DNA of 64,000 bases from Ilyonectria destructans (lineage: Eukaryota > Ascomycota > Sordariomycetes > Hypocreales > Nectriaceae), in the NCBI GenBank assembly GCA_020740775.1, contig JAHEWK010000002.1:4526001-4590000 (forward strand), written 5' to 3'. The translations under genes and the position numbers were made by a program. Positions 37,291-48,880 of the stretch are shown piece by piece. Below the pieces are notes generated by a model. That model was not told where the DNA came from. It saw only the letters and a list, made by a program, of their open reading frames with translations, and did no database searches. Positions within the stretch are counted from its first letter, which is position 1. The number at the start of each line of letters is the position of its first letter.

Positions 37291-38889
37291 GTCTGTCTCT
37301 TCTGATGTCGTCGCGAAGGGTTTGGCGAAGCGTGCCTGGGACGGAGCTAGGAAATTTCGAGATGCGTATGGCTGACGCGAAGCTCTGTCGGATAAATAGT
37401 TGATCCGGCGCAGGGTGTGAGAGCGGAAGAGCGCCATCTTCCGCCATCTTCAGCCAGCACCAGCCACCCAGGATGAGGGCAATTGGGACGGCATGTGAAT
37501 GGACTGACAGTGAGACATTACACAGTGTTGATTGATACACACGAGATCCGGACAGTGTGCGCAGTCTGTGGTTGGCTTCCTTGTGTAAATTCTATGATGC
37601 AATTCATGCTGTGCTGTGGAGGTTCAAACGGCGGTCATGACTGCTTACCTAACGTTAACAGCCAGCTCCATATCCTTCATCCTGCTCGTGTCTGGTTCTA
37701 GGATAGCTGCAGGGGGCAGTCAATAGTGCTTCAGTAGTATTCTAGTCTATTCATAATTAAGTCATAAGTCTAGCAGGAGACGCGTCTAGATCAAGTCCAA
37801 CTCCACCCTGGGCATGTTCATGTTTGGGGCCAAGCCATTGGCAGGCCGTACGAAGTAGAATGCTGGAATAGGGGCTTCGTTTCTGTCGGTCAGCTTGGAA
37901 GTCCTGCAGTCCACATGTCAGACGGCGCCGGTTGAGCTGCCTGTAAAAAAGCCACCTTACAGTGCAGTTACCCCTGTTGCGGCTGAAGTAGCACTAGGGA
38001 TATAAGTACCTGCAGTGGCGTGCCCCCTGGTCTCTTGGAACGTATCATGTACGACCAACGCCGTTTCCAGGGCGTGCAGCAATTGAAATACTTGGGAATC
38101 CATTTTCAGCTGGGGCTGTGGGACGAGATGGCCGTTAATGGAGGCACACAACTCGTAAATAAACCAAGGGAGAAACGGTGTCTTTGAGCTCCTTGTTTCA
38201 ACGAGGCGTCCCTTGATAAGTTGCCGTCAGATCCTTTGCAGGGGGTTGACCGCCGCAGTGGCCCGTAAGTGCTCCAGGAAGGCTAGGACCAGTATTAGCG
38301 GGCCCCCGGGGCTTTTTATAGGGCAGACGGGGGTGGGTTTGGGGGAGAGGGAGCCTGGGGCATGCTGGGACAGCTGGGACGAGCCCCGGGTGGGCTTAGC
38401 GGGGACTCTGGCCGCGAGCCGAAAAGGCCACTGTAGCTACAATTTCTGGCACTTGGACGCGTGGGTTGAGAGGATCCCATCGCCAGTCGCCAGTCACCAG
38501 TTGGCCGGTCGCACGCGCGTTGCATCCCCTGATTCTTCGTGTCCAAGTTGGGACTCTGCTTATCCCTCCTCCTTTTTTCATCCTCGATCGCCTCTCGCCA
38601 TCGCCTCTCCCACCCATCCCGGAAGGCCTGCTGCGATTGTCCGTTTGCCGGGTGTTTGCTGTCTTCTTGTCCTCTTCTATTCCTTTTTCCTGCATCAGCC
38701 ACTGATGAGGATTCTTTAATCTCTTCCTTTACTCTCGTTTGACTGCCCCCACCGATCACCAACCATCGATCGATCGCTTCACGCACCACACCTCAGGCGC
38801 CTGCGACTACGAGACACGACCTCGTTCCTCTACAACTCCTTGCGAGTCGAGCCCATCCGAGTCGAGTTCCCTAGCTGTCCTCGTCCGCC
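37291..38889. promoter_or_regulatory. Divergent promoter region, SF3A1 and PMT1
   Basis: 1.6 kb. Before PMT1 (38,540-38,760) the plus strand has CT-rich tracts and a TCGATCGATCGC run at 38,766. Contains no supported gene. Confidence 0.5.
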
Positions 38890-41800
38890 ATGGCTCGTTC
38901 CACGCGGGGCAAAAGTCCCCAGCCGCCGGCCAAGGGACAACGAGGCAAGAGTCCTCAACCGCCGGCCAAGGGACAACGCGGTAGAAGTCCTCAGCCTCCT
39001 GTCAAGGCACAACAACTGCAGCCGCCGCCGGTGCAGCAATTGCCCCAGCAGCAGCCAGAGCCTGTTGCTAAGCCTGTTGCTAAGACCAAGTCCAAGTCAG
39101 GCAAGAAGAAGATCACCTCGTACCAGTCTGAGGGCGTCGAAGACAACGATGTCTTCTTGCTCCCCGTCTCCGACTACTGGATGGTCCTCTCCGTCACCAT
39201 TCTTGCCACGATTGTCCGTGTCTTCAAGATCTTCCAGCCCACCAGCGTCGTTTTCGACGAGGTCCAGTAAGTCACAATGCCCCCATGCCCATCCCCTTTC
39301 CCGGCCCTGTCCGCGAGATGAACTTTCCCGCTGACCCATGATGTCTCCCCAAACAGCTTCGGCGGTTTCGCCTCCAAGTACATCAAGGGCAAGTTCTTTA
39401 TGGACGTCCACCCGCCCCTGGCCAAGATGCTCATCGCCCTGACCGGATGGATTGCCGGCTTCGACGGCAAGTTCGACTTCAAGGAGATTGGCAAGGACTA
39501 CCTCGAGCCCGGTGTCCCCTACGTCGCCATGCGAATGTTCCCCGCCATCTGCGGTGTCTTGCTCGCCCCCTGCATGTTCCTCACCCTCAAGGCTGTCGGT
39601 TGCCGTACCATGACCGCTACCTTGGGTGCTGGCTTCATTATCTTCGGTACGATTCCTCTTAGTCCTCGCGCGCGCCCTCGCCGAGACCCAATTGCACCCC
39701 CCTCGAGGTCGCTTACTGACATTGTCCTATTGCAGAGAACGGTCTTCTGACCCAGGCCCGCCTAATCCTCCTCGATTCGCCTCTGGTTGCCGCCACCGCT
39801 TTCACAGCTCTTGCCTTTTCCTGCTTCACCAACCAGCACGAGCTAGGCCCTGAGAAGGCCTTCTCGCTAAGCTGGTGGTTCTGGCTCGTCCTCACTGGTC
39901 TTGGTCTCGGCATCACTGCTAGCATCAAGTGGGTCGGCTTGTTCACTATTGCCTGGGTTGGATCCTTGACTCTAGTTCAACTCTGGGTTCTCCTTGGTGA
40001 CAGCAAGAACGTCTCCATGGTTCGTAATCCCACCCCCCCTGTCCTACTTCTGATCTGCTAACTCCTCGAAGCGCCTTTGGTCCAAGCACTTCATGGCCCG
40101 CATCTTCTCCCTCATTGTCATCCCCGTCACCTTCTACATGGCCATGTTCGCCATTCACTTCGCCATTCTCAAGAACCCTGGTGACGGTGATGGTTTCATG
40201 AGCTCCGAATTTCAGGCCACTCTTAACAGCAAGGCAATGAAGGATGTCCCTGCCGATGTCATCATGGGCAGCCGCGTTAGTATTCGTCATGTCAACACCC
40301 GAGGTGGCTACCTCCACTCCCACCCCCTCATGTACCCCACGGGCAGCAAGCAGCAGCAGATCACTCTCTACCCTCACAAGGACGACAACAACATCTGGCT
40401 GCTCGAGAACCAGACCCAACCCCTTGGCATTGATGGCCAGCCCATCAACGGCACCACGGCCTGGGACGCCCTTCCTGAGCCCGAGTACATCAAGCATGGC
40501 AGCGTCCTCCGCCTCTTCCATCGCCCCACCAACCGCCGCCTCCACTCCCACGATGTCCGACCCCCGATCACCGAGGCTGAGTGGCAGAACGAGGTCTCTG
40601 CCTATGGCTACGAGGGTTTTGAGGGTGATGCCAACGACTACTTCCGCGTTGAGATTGTCAAGCAGCGGTCTTACGGTGCCATCGCCAAGGAGCGTGTCCG
40701 CGTCATTGAGACCAAGTTCCGCCTTGTCCACGTCATGACTGGCTGTGTCCTCTTCTCCCACAAGGTCAAGCTCCCTGACTGGGCTTCCGAGCAGCAGGAG
40801 GTCACCTGTGCTCGTGGCGGCACCCTTCCCAACAGCTTGTGGTATGTCGAGTACAACGAGCACCCTCAGCTCGTGGACGGCGTTGAGAAAGTCAACTACC
40901 GTAAGCCTGGCTTCTTTGGCAAGTTCTGGGAGCTCAACAAGGTCATGTGGGCCACCAACGCTGGTCTGACCGACTCCCACGCTTGGGACTCGCGCCCTGA
41001 GTCTTGGCCCATCCTTCGCCGCGGTATCAACTTCTGGGGCAAGCACCACACCCAGGTCTACCTCATTGGCAACCCTATCATCTGGTGGTCCACCACCGTG
41101 GCCATTGCTGTCTGGATGCTGTTCAAGGGTGTTGCCATTCTCCGATGGCAGCGTAACTGCAACGATTACCGCCATACCACTTTCAAGCGTTTCGACTACG
41201 AGATCGGTACCTATGTTCTTGGCTGGGCCCTGCACTACTTTCCCTTCTATCTGATGCAGCGTCAACTCTTCCTCCATCACTACTTCCCGGCTCTCTACTT
41301 TGGCATCATCGCCCTATGCCAAGTCTTTGACTACCTCACTGCTCGCGTTCCTGGCATCGGCGTCCGCGAGAACCCCATCATCAACAGGATCACCGCCGTC
41401 TCCTTCCTCGTTCTCACCACGGCCGTCTTCACCCTGTTCGCTCCCCTGGCCTACGGCAGCCCCTGGACCAAGGCCGAGTGCAAGCGAGTCAAGCTCTTCA
41501 CCACCTGGGACTTCGACTGCAACACTTTCTTCGATAGCGTAAGTAATCCTGAGGAAATCCCACAAAGAAAACTCCCGCATCGCCGCGGGTGACCGAGCGA
41601 TACGTTCGACATGGCCTCCCTTCATGCCATGCTTGTATCTGTCGTTTGGTGTATGCACTCACAGACAACTATTTGGGCAGTTTGAAGCTAACATACCTGA
41701 TGCAGTATGACAAGTACACTCTTACCGAGGTTCCCGCAGTCAGTAGCGGCGCGGTGCCCACCACGGAGGTGAAGAAGGTCGAGCCTAACCAGCCCGCCCC

Positions 41801-42533
41801 TCCCGTTGAGAAGGCCCCCGAGGTCAAGGCCCAACAAGAGGCCGGCATCTCCGGAGCCCCTCCCATGGAGCAGCACCGAGTCATCGCCAAGGAAGAGAAG
41901 GTCGAGTACCGAGACCAGGACGGCAACCTCTTGGACCCTGAGCAGGTCAAGTCCCTGGAGGGCAAGGTCGAGTTCAAGACCAAGTACGAGACTCAGACCC
42001 GTGTTGTCGATGAGGCTGGCAATGAGCTTAACCCCCCTGAGGGTGGTTGGCCTGAGGATCTGGCTGGTGTCGCCCCTCCTCATCCCGACGTTGAGGGCGT
42101 CAACAGCGAGACTGTCAAGGGTAAGGATGAGGAGGCCGTTCCTCCTCAGAACTACCAGGCAAGCCAAGATGGTGAGAAGGAGGCCGAAGAGTCTAAGCCG
42201 AAGCCCGCCAGCGAACAGAAGGACGCCACTGCCAGCCAAGACAGCGAGAAGGAGGCTGAAATCGTTGAGGAGTCCAAGCCTGTCGCCGAGGAGGCCAAGT
42301 CTGTCATCGAGGAGGCCAAGCCTATCATCGAAGAGGCTAAGCCCATCATCGAGGAGGCTAAGCCCATTATCGAGGAGGCCAAGTCTATCGTCGAGGAGGC
42401 TGAGCCTGTGGTTGAGGAGTCCAAGCCTGCCGCTGAAGAGTCCGAGCCTGTCGTCGAGAACCAGGAGGCGGAGGAGTCCAAGTCCGAGCCTGCCAGCGAG
42501 GAGAAGGAGGCCCCCGCTCACGAGGAGCTGTAA
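38890..42533 (+). CDS. PMT1: Dolichyl-phosphate-mannose protein O-mannosyltransferase, PMT1 family
   Basis: Five exons, 38890-39266, 39357-39646, 39736-40019, 40072-41538 and 41706-42533, total 1,081 residues. The cytosolic N-terminus has three GKSPQPPAKGQR-like repeats. The first ER loop carries the catalytic DE in VVFDEVHFGGFASKYI, then FMDVHPPLAK. Multiple membrane segments and a lumenal MIR region follow (GGYLHSHPLMYPTGSKQQQ, NRRLHSHDVRPP, MTGCVLFSHKVKLPDW), then LMQRQLFLHHYFPALYF. The enzyme transfers mannose from dolichol phosphate to Ser/Thr of secreted proteins; PMT1 members normally pair with PMT2 members. After the last membrane segment there is a 276-residue acidic tail with nine 7-residue EEAKPI-type repeats at 42264-42452. 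Subfamily PMT1 rather than PMT2 is my reading of sequence style and the long tail; alignment would decide. The third intron uses an AAG acceptor. Confidence 0.9.
42264..42452 (+). repeat. Nine 21-nt repeats encoding EEAKPI(I/V)-type heptads
   Basis: In-frame tandem units of 7 codons in the PMT1 tail: VEESKPV, AEEAKSV, IEEAKPI (x3), IEEAKSI, VEEAEPV, VEESKPA, AEESEPV. The three central copies are nearly identical. Confidence 0.9.
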
Positions 42534-43523
42534 ATGCCAAGTCCACTAGGCATTTGTTGACTTCACGATGTCTCTATGTCAGCGTGGCTGATTAAGGCGG
42601 CTCCTTTTCCCGGCCCCGCCGCCACCGCTACAACCTGTGTAACATCATGTACTCACATCATCTGATGACGAATTGAGAGAGACGGGAAAAGATATTTCAA
42701 ACAGCGGTTTTTTATTGGGGAGGTTTTGGGAATAAGAAACACCACTATGAAGAAAACCCAGAAGACCAAAAAAGGGGGAGAGACGAGTTGATACCGAACC
42801 TAGAACGCCGCGCCAAGGCGTATTCTCATTTGTACCTACCTAGTTGAGGCATGTCATGTCATTTTGCGGTGGGCTTCGACGTATGATGCACTATTCCCAT
42901 CTAATTAAAAATGTTTCATGTTCACAACAGTAAACACGCATAACTCAAGTGACATTTGCTGAAGCTGAATATCGGACCAAATGTAATTGCAGAACCAACT
43001 GGCACGCTGAGTGATCGACGAAGATTGACAAAGAAAAAAAGCAGAAATAACTCTGGTATCATTTCTATTACTACTACGACTATTGGCACCGTCCATGTCA
43101 TGACGACAGCGGATCTAGTGACTGTATGTGTAATCCAATCGTGACGCTCAGCAATGAAGACAAAAAGGGACATCTGGTCCCAGAGCAAGACCCAACCCAG
43201 CCGTAATACGCCAGCAATGAAGATGCGCGCGACCCAGAAACGCCCGTGTAACGACCAACAGTCTCAAATCATCCATCCCGTTCCCAACCAGGCCCATAAC
43301 TGTCATCCGATGTATGTTGAAATCCCGCCAATCTCCCGCTGATAATCGCCCTTGTTTCTCCTCTGGACCAAGGGGGGACCGGGACCAAGTAGGCAGTCCA
43401 AGCAAAAGCCAAACCCATGCATGCAATCCTGTGCAGACCCAAAGCTAATATACAAAAAGATTAATACAATGCGCCACAAACGCGAGGTCAAGTGATCTGG
43501 GCCTCGGAAGGGTGCGCGATTGC
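42534..43523. other. Convergent 3' region of PMT1 and SEC2
   Basis: 0.99 kb between stop codons. It is AT-richer than its surroundings from about 42,880 to 43,140. No gene seen. Confidence 0.55.
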
Positions 43524-45542
43524 TTAAGATTCCGTAGAAGGAATCGTAAGAGACAAGCGCTTCGTGTCCTCGGAACTAGCGATGCTCTTGACCTCCAGAG
43601 ACCGAACAGAGCTACGAACGCTTCTGGCTCCTTCGGTCTGGTTCGGGGGAGTACGCGGTGCCTCGATGGGCACCTTCTTGGGGATATCCCTTATTCTGTC
43701 AAGGTCCACCGGGGATGTTTCCCTCACGATAAGAATGGTTTTATCCATCGAGTCGGGCTTGGAGGCGCTGCGGTCCTCGTGGCTATTACGTGGGCTCTTC
43801 TCGAGCTCCACTGATAGCCCCGACTGAGTCGCGGGAACAACACCACCACCAATCCTCGCCCAGAACATCTGGTCTCTCAACCTGACACTCTCTTCCCAGG
43901 CAGCCTTTTCATGGTCATCATCATCGGCCCGCCAGTGACCATCCTTAACCATGCGCAAGAAGCCCAGAAAGTCGCAAGTAGAACGGACGCGAGTGAGGCA
44001 GTACTTGCAGAGGGGGTGTCGTTGAGCAGAATCAGCCTCGCTCGTTCGGAACCGGTGGTTGCGTAGGTACATCGTGTCGGAACGAGATTCGCCGCAGAGA
44101 GAACACGGATAGAACTGGGGTTTTGTCAAGGCGAGGAATGATGTGGTACCAGCAGGGACGGGCTCAACGACCAACGACCCTTCCATCATGGAGTTAACAA
44201 CGGTTCGGCGAGCCAACCATGAAAGGCCAGGGGCGATGTCAAGGCGGAGAGTAGGCTCAATATCCTCAGCAAGGACACGCTTGTAGAACCTCGTGTCCTT
44301 GAGACTGGGCAGAGGGGGCATCGATGCGTTCGAGTTGGCGCTAATAGTGGAAGCGGGGGTGTTGGGTGATTGAGGAGCGCTACCACTGGTCGGGGCAGAG
44401 GTATTCAAAGAGGTGGTGGAAGCGTTTGAGGGATGGGCACTCGAGGTCGATCCACCGAGGCCGAGCGACGTCAAAGCATTTAGGGCGCTGATGGACCCTG
44501 ATGAAACTCGGCTACTAGCACGGTTGCGGGACAGGCGGGCGAGGTTAGTGAAGTCATCGTAGGACGAGAGGTCGGTGCGCAGGACTGTTTGGACGAGGTG
44601 AGGGAAGGCAGTGGGGGGCGATGGCTCGACAGAGGCACCCCGGGGTGAGGGCGCAGGCTCATCGGTTGAGGGTCGATCATCGTCTCGGGATTCGAGCTTG
44701 CCGATGCCGGGTGACGAGGGGGCAGTGGCGTTGGTTTGATCTTCCTGTTCGGCGGCCATATGTTCCATGACGTGCTTAAGCTCAAAGAGCTGCTCCTGTT
44801 GGGACTTGAGAAGGCTCTCCGAGTCGGCGAGTTGAGCTTTGAGCTGGTCGTTTTTCCGTTGCAAGACTTCGTGGTCTGCCTTGGCCTCCTCTTTTGCGCC
44901 TATGACCATCTTGTTAGCCTCCTCGAAGAGGGCGGCAGTCAGGTTCTCCAATTCCTGTTCAATCTTCTTTTTCTCCCTTTCCATCTCAAGACGTTTTTGT
45001 CGCTCCTCAGAGATCCTCATGTGTAGAACCTTCTTCTCAGCCTCCACGGTATGTTTTCGGATCCAGACATCACCGGCGAGCATATTGCGCTGTGAGGCAT
45101 TCTGGGCCTCGAGAGAGCGAATTTGTTCACGGGCGGCTTCAAGCTCATGACGAGCGGTTGATAGGGAGTCGTCGAGGATCGTCTGGTGGTTGATAGCATT
45201 GATGAGTTTGGTGCTAAGGGTGGCTACCTCATCATTGAGATCGGGGTGGCGACTGGGGCTCGGGGCGCCGGCGTCATCAGCCGGGCTCATAGCCCGACTC
45301 CGAGGATCTGGCAAGGTGCTCATCTCATCGTCGAAATCGGATTGAGAAGCGGAAGAAACGATGGCCAAGTGTGAGGAGGAGGAGGATTTTGACAGGACGT
45401 GGTTGGAGGCGAGAGAGGGAGCTCGGGGTCTGTGGCTGGAGGTGACGGCGATGGAGGAGAGCGAGCGAAAGTGACCCAGAGAACGGCGGTTGGGTTTTGA
45501 GGATGCGGCTCCGAGAGGTTGTGACCAGCCAGCGGTGGACAT
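43524..45542 (-). CDS. SEC2: Rab guanine nucleotide exchange factor Sec2
   Basis: A single open frame of 672 residues with no intron needed. The N-terminal 100 residues are Ser/Pro-rich and disordered. A long coiled coil spans about residues 102-268 and includes the family's exchange motif LTAALFEEANKMV (201-213), which in Sec2/Rabin8 opens the nucleotide pocket of Sec4/Rab8. After a Ser/Thr-rich linker, a second conserved part lies at about 425-590 (FYKRVLAEDIEPTLRLDIAPGL, YPCSLCGES, HRFRTSEADS, CKYCLTRVRSTCDFLGFLR). It has two CxxC pairs that may bind zinc (inference), as in the C-terminal half of fungal Sec2 proteins. The role is to activate the Rab of post-Golgi secretory vesicles, for polarized exocytosis at hyphal tips. 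The long CT-rich DNA upstream looks like its leader. Confidence 0.9.
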   Translation of the reverse strand: MSTAGWSQPLGAASSKPNRRSLGHFRSLSSIAVTSSHRPRAPSLASNHVLSKSSSSSHLAIVSSASQSDFDDEMSTLPDPRSRAMSPADDAGAPSPSRHPDLNDEVATLSTKLINAINHQTILDDSLSTARHELEAAREQIRSLEAQNASQRNMLAGDVWIRKHTVEAEKKVLHMRISEERQKRLEMEREKKKIEQELENLTAALFEEANKMVIGAKEEAKADHEVLQRKNDQLKAQLADSESLLKSQQEQLFELKHVMEHMAAEQEDQTNATAPSSPGIGKLESRDDDRPSTDEPAPSPRGASVEPSPPTAFPHLVQTVLRTDLSSYDDFTNLARLSRNRASSRVSSGSISALNALTSLGLGGSTSSAHPSNASTTSLNTSAPTSGSAPQSPNTPASTISANSNASMPPLPSLKDTRFYKRVLAEDIEPTLRLDIAPGLSWLARRTVVNSMMEGSLVVEPVPAGTTSFLALTKPQFYPCSLCGESRSDTMYLRNHRFRTSEADSAQRHPLCKYCLTRVRSTCDFLGFLRMVKDGHWRADDDDHEKAAWEESVRLRDQMFWARIGGGVVPATQSGLSVELEKSPRNSHEDRSASKPDSMDKTILIVRETSPVDLDRIRDIPKKVPIEAPRTPPNQTEGARSVRSSVRSLEVKSIASSEDTKRLSLTIPSTES

Positions 45543-46487
45543 GGCGATGAATCTATTGCTTGGAAGAGGGCGATTGTCAGCAAAGCCGAGGCGGTTAGGA
45601 ATGTTGGAGGAGGGGGGTGGCGTCCTGAGTCAAGGAATCCGAGACAGGAGCAAGAGGAACGAGGCGAGAACATACGAGTCCATCGGGGCGGGCGCGTGGT
45701 CTGGGTGTCAGTCGTAAACGTCTTGTGCTCTCGGCCCAGAGAGACGTGACGTGACGTGACAGATTGAATTGGCAGCCGACACAGGAAAATCGGAAGTCGG
45801 AATCGGTGGTAGGGGAGGGGGATGGGAGGATGAAATGGGTGACGGGATAGCGAGATAGAGGTGGATGGATGGATGGGAAGCGGGTGCGGATCCTCCGGCG
45901 ACGGGGCGCGAGTGATGGTGAATGACGAGTGGTAAGTGGTGAGTTATGAGCGACAAGTGACGAGGTCAACGGACCGAGAGCCAAGAGAAGCCAACGACCA
46001 AAGGGGACCAAACCTGGCAGACCAAGCCAGGCCAGTAGAGAGCGGCTACTGCGCGAGGACGGGCGACCCACGGGCAGACCGGGGGTTAAGCGGAGAAACG
46101 CTGTGGCTGGGTCGCGAGCAAAACGAGGTAGTACGAGGCCTCTTGTTCGTGTCGCTGCTGCTGAGCCGACGGCCAGATCTGGACTTGCAGGGGTGAGTTG
46201 GAGAGCGGCCGATGATGTAGTGGGAGCTGGAACAACAAGAGGACGAGAGAATTGAAAAAAAACGGGAAAGAGGGATGGATGTGGCGAAGAAGAGAACCGC
46301 TCGCCAAGGACGAGGCGATGGAAAAATTCTAGGTTTTGAGGGGAAGAGCCAAAGAGGTAATAGAAGAGGAGAGCGAGGAGAACGGGAAGGAAAGAAGCAA
46401 GAAGCAAGGCACGGCGCCGGCCCAATAAAGCCTGTTTGATCTCTGTGTTGTGCAGTACTGCAGTGTGCCGCGGGATGTGCTGCGGGA

Positions 46488-46521
46488 TGTGCTGTGCTGT
46501 GCTGTACTGTGCTGTGCTGTG
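46488..46521. repeat. GTGCTGTGCTGT imperfect pentamer repeat
   Basis: Repeated TGCTG/TACTG pentamers, imperfect, on the leader side of SEC2. Confidence 0.8.
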
Positions 46522-46618
46522 CTCTCGGCTCCTTCCCCATCTCCATCCATCTGCCCTCATCGCCGCCAGTCGGTTACCTGCAGCTGCAGGAGGGCGAGCC
46601 GCCTGCTACCCACGAGGT

Positions 46619-46720
46619 GCTACGTAGTAGGTACCTACCTTACATATCGGGTACGTGCTCGACTCATGACAGGACGCCCACGGTAGGTACCTAGAGTACC
46701 TACACTTTGCGCGGTACCCA
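46619..46720. repeat. Cluster of GTAGGTACCTAC-type palindromes
   Basis: Perfect palindromes GTAGGTACCTAC (46,627-46,638) and TAGGTACCTA (46,684-46,693), plus CTACGTAG just before and a GGTACC just after, within about 100 nt. Further GGTACC words follow near 47,025-47,070. Confidence 0.85.
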
Positions 46721-47576
46721 ACGTCGTATCCTGCAACACTCCCCTCCCCGTTCACGCTGGGAAAACGGCGATCGCTACACGCTCTCCCCCATCCCCAAAA
46801 CGGCCACCAACAAAACGGCACCCGGGCAGCAAATGCGCCAGGGAGAGTCCAGGGAACGAGTCGAGGCCCAAGTGACCCAGCCCAATCCCCGTCCCCGCCA
46901 CGAGTCGCTTCCTGGCGCCACCACATCATGACCCCGGCGCTTACCTGACGCGCTAGTCCTTGATTGGCATGGCACACAGCGGACGGGGCACTGCTCGCCT
47001 TTGCTACATTGGGATTTGCGGCCGGGTACCTTGCCGCAATGTACCTCCCGTCTCTCCCTACTCGGTACCTACTCCATATGTCCCCTCTCGCTATCTCGCC
47101 GACACGAAGCCCGAACGGCATGGACCGAGACCACCATTGGAGCGCGCCCCCAGCTGGCCACTCCGTATACGTGTACTTCATACCCAGCTGACAAGCCCGA
47201 GTTCTAGAGCGTTTAGAGCTTTTGAAGCCCCTCCAGATCCCCAAAGCACGGGGCATCTACACGATTGGCACTAGCCAGGGGCTGATGGGGGATGGGGGAT
47301 GGATTACCGCTTGAGGGCTCGAGACTTGGCTCTCGCCACGGAGTGAGTGTGAACTCAGACTCCGACAGAGACAAAGATCGGCAAGCCGTCAAGCTCTAGG
47401 CCCGGTCGAGGCCACACGTCCCTGTCCAGCTGTAGCGATGGCTTTTATTTTTCCTTCACCCGTCGATAGTTGGATGATTTTGAAATTTTTCTACGGTGCG
47501 TGTCCGAGATAAATTACCCAGAGAGATGAGAGATGAGATGAGATGACAGACAAGGGGGATGGATGCCCATCCATGG

Positions 47577-47614
47577 TCGTGTCCTGTCGTGTCTTGTCGT
47601 GTCTTGTCGTGTCG
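47577..47614. repeat. GTCTTGTCGT decamer repeat x3
   Basis: Three tandem decamers (the first with one change) and flanking partial copies. Confidence 0.9.
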
Positions 47615-48053
47615 CGCCCGCGCGCCCCAACGCTTCCCTCACATTTTCTTATCCCTTAGCTGGTGGCTCGGGTATCAATAAGCTGCAGCTGCTGCACTTT
47701 GGTAGGTGTACGATAAATCGGATGCACGCTTTGCGCACGGGCGACGTGAGATCAGGGTCTGCCCGAGACGGCACGTCCACGGTCCGTCAGTGTACCCGCT
47801 TCCAAAGCCAAGATCAGCCGTCCGGTGCAATGACGCCGAGACTCAGTCAGACGGGACAATCTTGACATGACGAGCTCGTGCCATCAAATAATCCAAATGC
47901 GGCATGACTTCACCATGGTGTAGGGTAGATGTTGGCGACGTTGGCGATGACGGGATGTAAGACGAAAAGACACTGCCCAAACTCAATTCCTCGTAATTGT
48001 CTGCCTGCTTCGCTGCATCTCTCAGTCAAAGCAATTCATGGCTGTGTACCATG

Positions 48054-48068
48054 TACTACATAGTAGTA
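48054..48068. repeat. Palindrome TACTAC-ATA-GTAGTA
   Basis: Perfect 6-nt arms with a 3-nt spacer; related to the element at 14,942. Confidence 0.9.
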
Positions 48069-48880
48069 TGGAAGAGCCAAGCGAGTGGATGGATGTTGCC
48101 AATAGCTTCACTTTTAACCTAGGAATCTTATGCAGGGGAAAGCGCCGTCATCACCGGGCCACTACTACCGCGACGGGCACAACCTTGTCGCTAGTCATTC
48201 ATTAAATCATGGTGACGGTGCGCCTCGAGTGTGCTGCACCACCTCAACCACCTCAACCACATCCTCCACCTCCATCGCAATTAGCCAACCTGGCTGCAAT
48301 AGCGTCTCGGTGGCTGAACCTTGCCGCACCTCCCCCAAATAATCCGTCCTCAGCCTTCCAACGCTTCAATCCGGGCAACGTGGCAGCGAGCTCTGGTACC
48401 TGACGCTAGGGACTTTGTCTACCTGCCTATCATGTCCCCGGTCGATGTCCCCGGCTGTCAGCAAGGCCAGTCTCAAGTCCCAACCCAATCAACAACACAT
48501 CACATACCTCAACTATCGAGAATGCAACCTCGTCATTCAACGGCGAGCGCACCAGCTTAGTTTAATCAATAGACACACACAGTATGTGGTATGCACACGT
48601 GGCTATATGTAGTTGAAGTCTTTGAGACACCAAATTGCCATCTCTACCTCTGTGTATATTACATCCCTCCACTATCTCTTTATCTCGCAAGGGGTAGAAT
48701 CGTGTCTCTGACGCTAGGCTGAATACAACAATGAAAACCAGTCAAGGTATCTAACGTAAAGGAAAGAGGAAATGTTTTAACGTCTCTTTCGCCAATTTCC
48801 CATAACGAGACAAAAGCCAAAGGCTTATATAAAGAAAAAAAAAAAGTGCAGTTGAGCAATCTTGTCAACCATCGTCCCCC

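Larger units (their letters stand above)
45543..48880. other. Intergenic region between SEC2 and large P/Q-rich gene
   Basis: 3.3 kb. The first kilobase is a CT-rich leader on the SEC2 side; a 321-codon minus-strand frame there is low in complexity and rejected. It also holds CTGTG repeats near 46,490, a cluster of GGTACC palindromes at 46,620-46,720, a TGTCG repeat at 47,577 and a TACTAC-ATA-GTAGTA palindrome at 48,054. No gene supported. Confidence 0.5.

Noticed and set aside
39946..41280. 444-codon frame antisense to PMT1
   Set aside because: It lies exactly opposite a conserved coding exon. Its Val/Leu/Glu/Asp-rich translation is what GC-ending codons produce on the opposite strand. No domain.
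41688..42521. 277-codon frame antisense to the PMT1 tail
   Set aside because: Leu-Gly-Leu repeats simply mirror the heptad repeat of the sense strand.
46488..46521. Possible telomere-like or mobile element terminus
   Set aside because: The TGCTG pentamers are only a simple repeat; there is no TTAGGG array, no target duplication and no element body.
45595..46560. 321-codon minus-strand frame upstream of SEC2
   Set aside because: Ser/Pro/Leu/Arg-rich translation of CT-rich leader DNA, overlapping several other open frames; no conserved segment.
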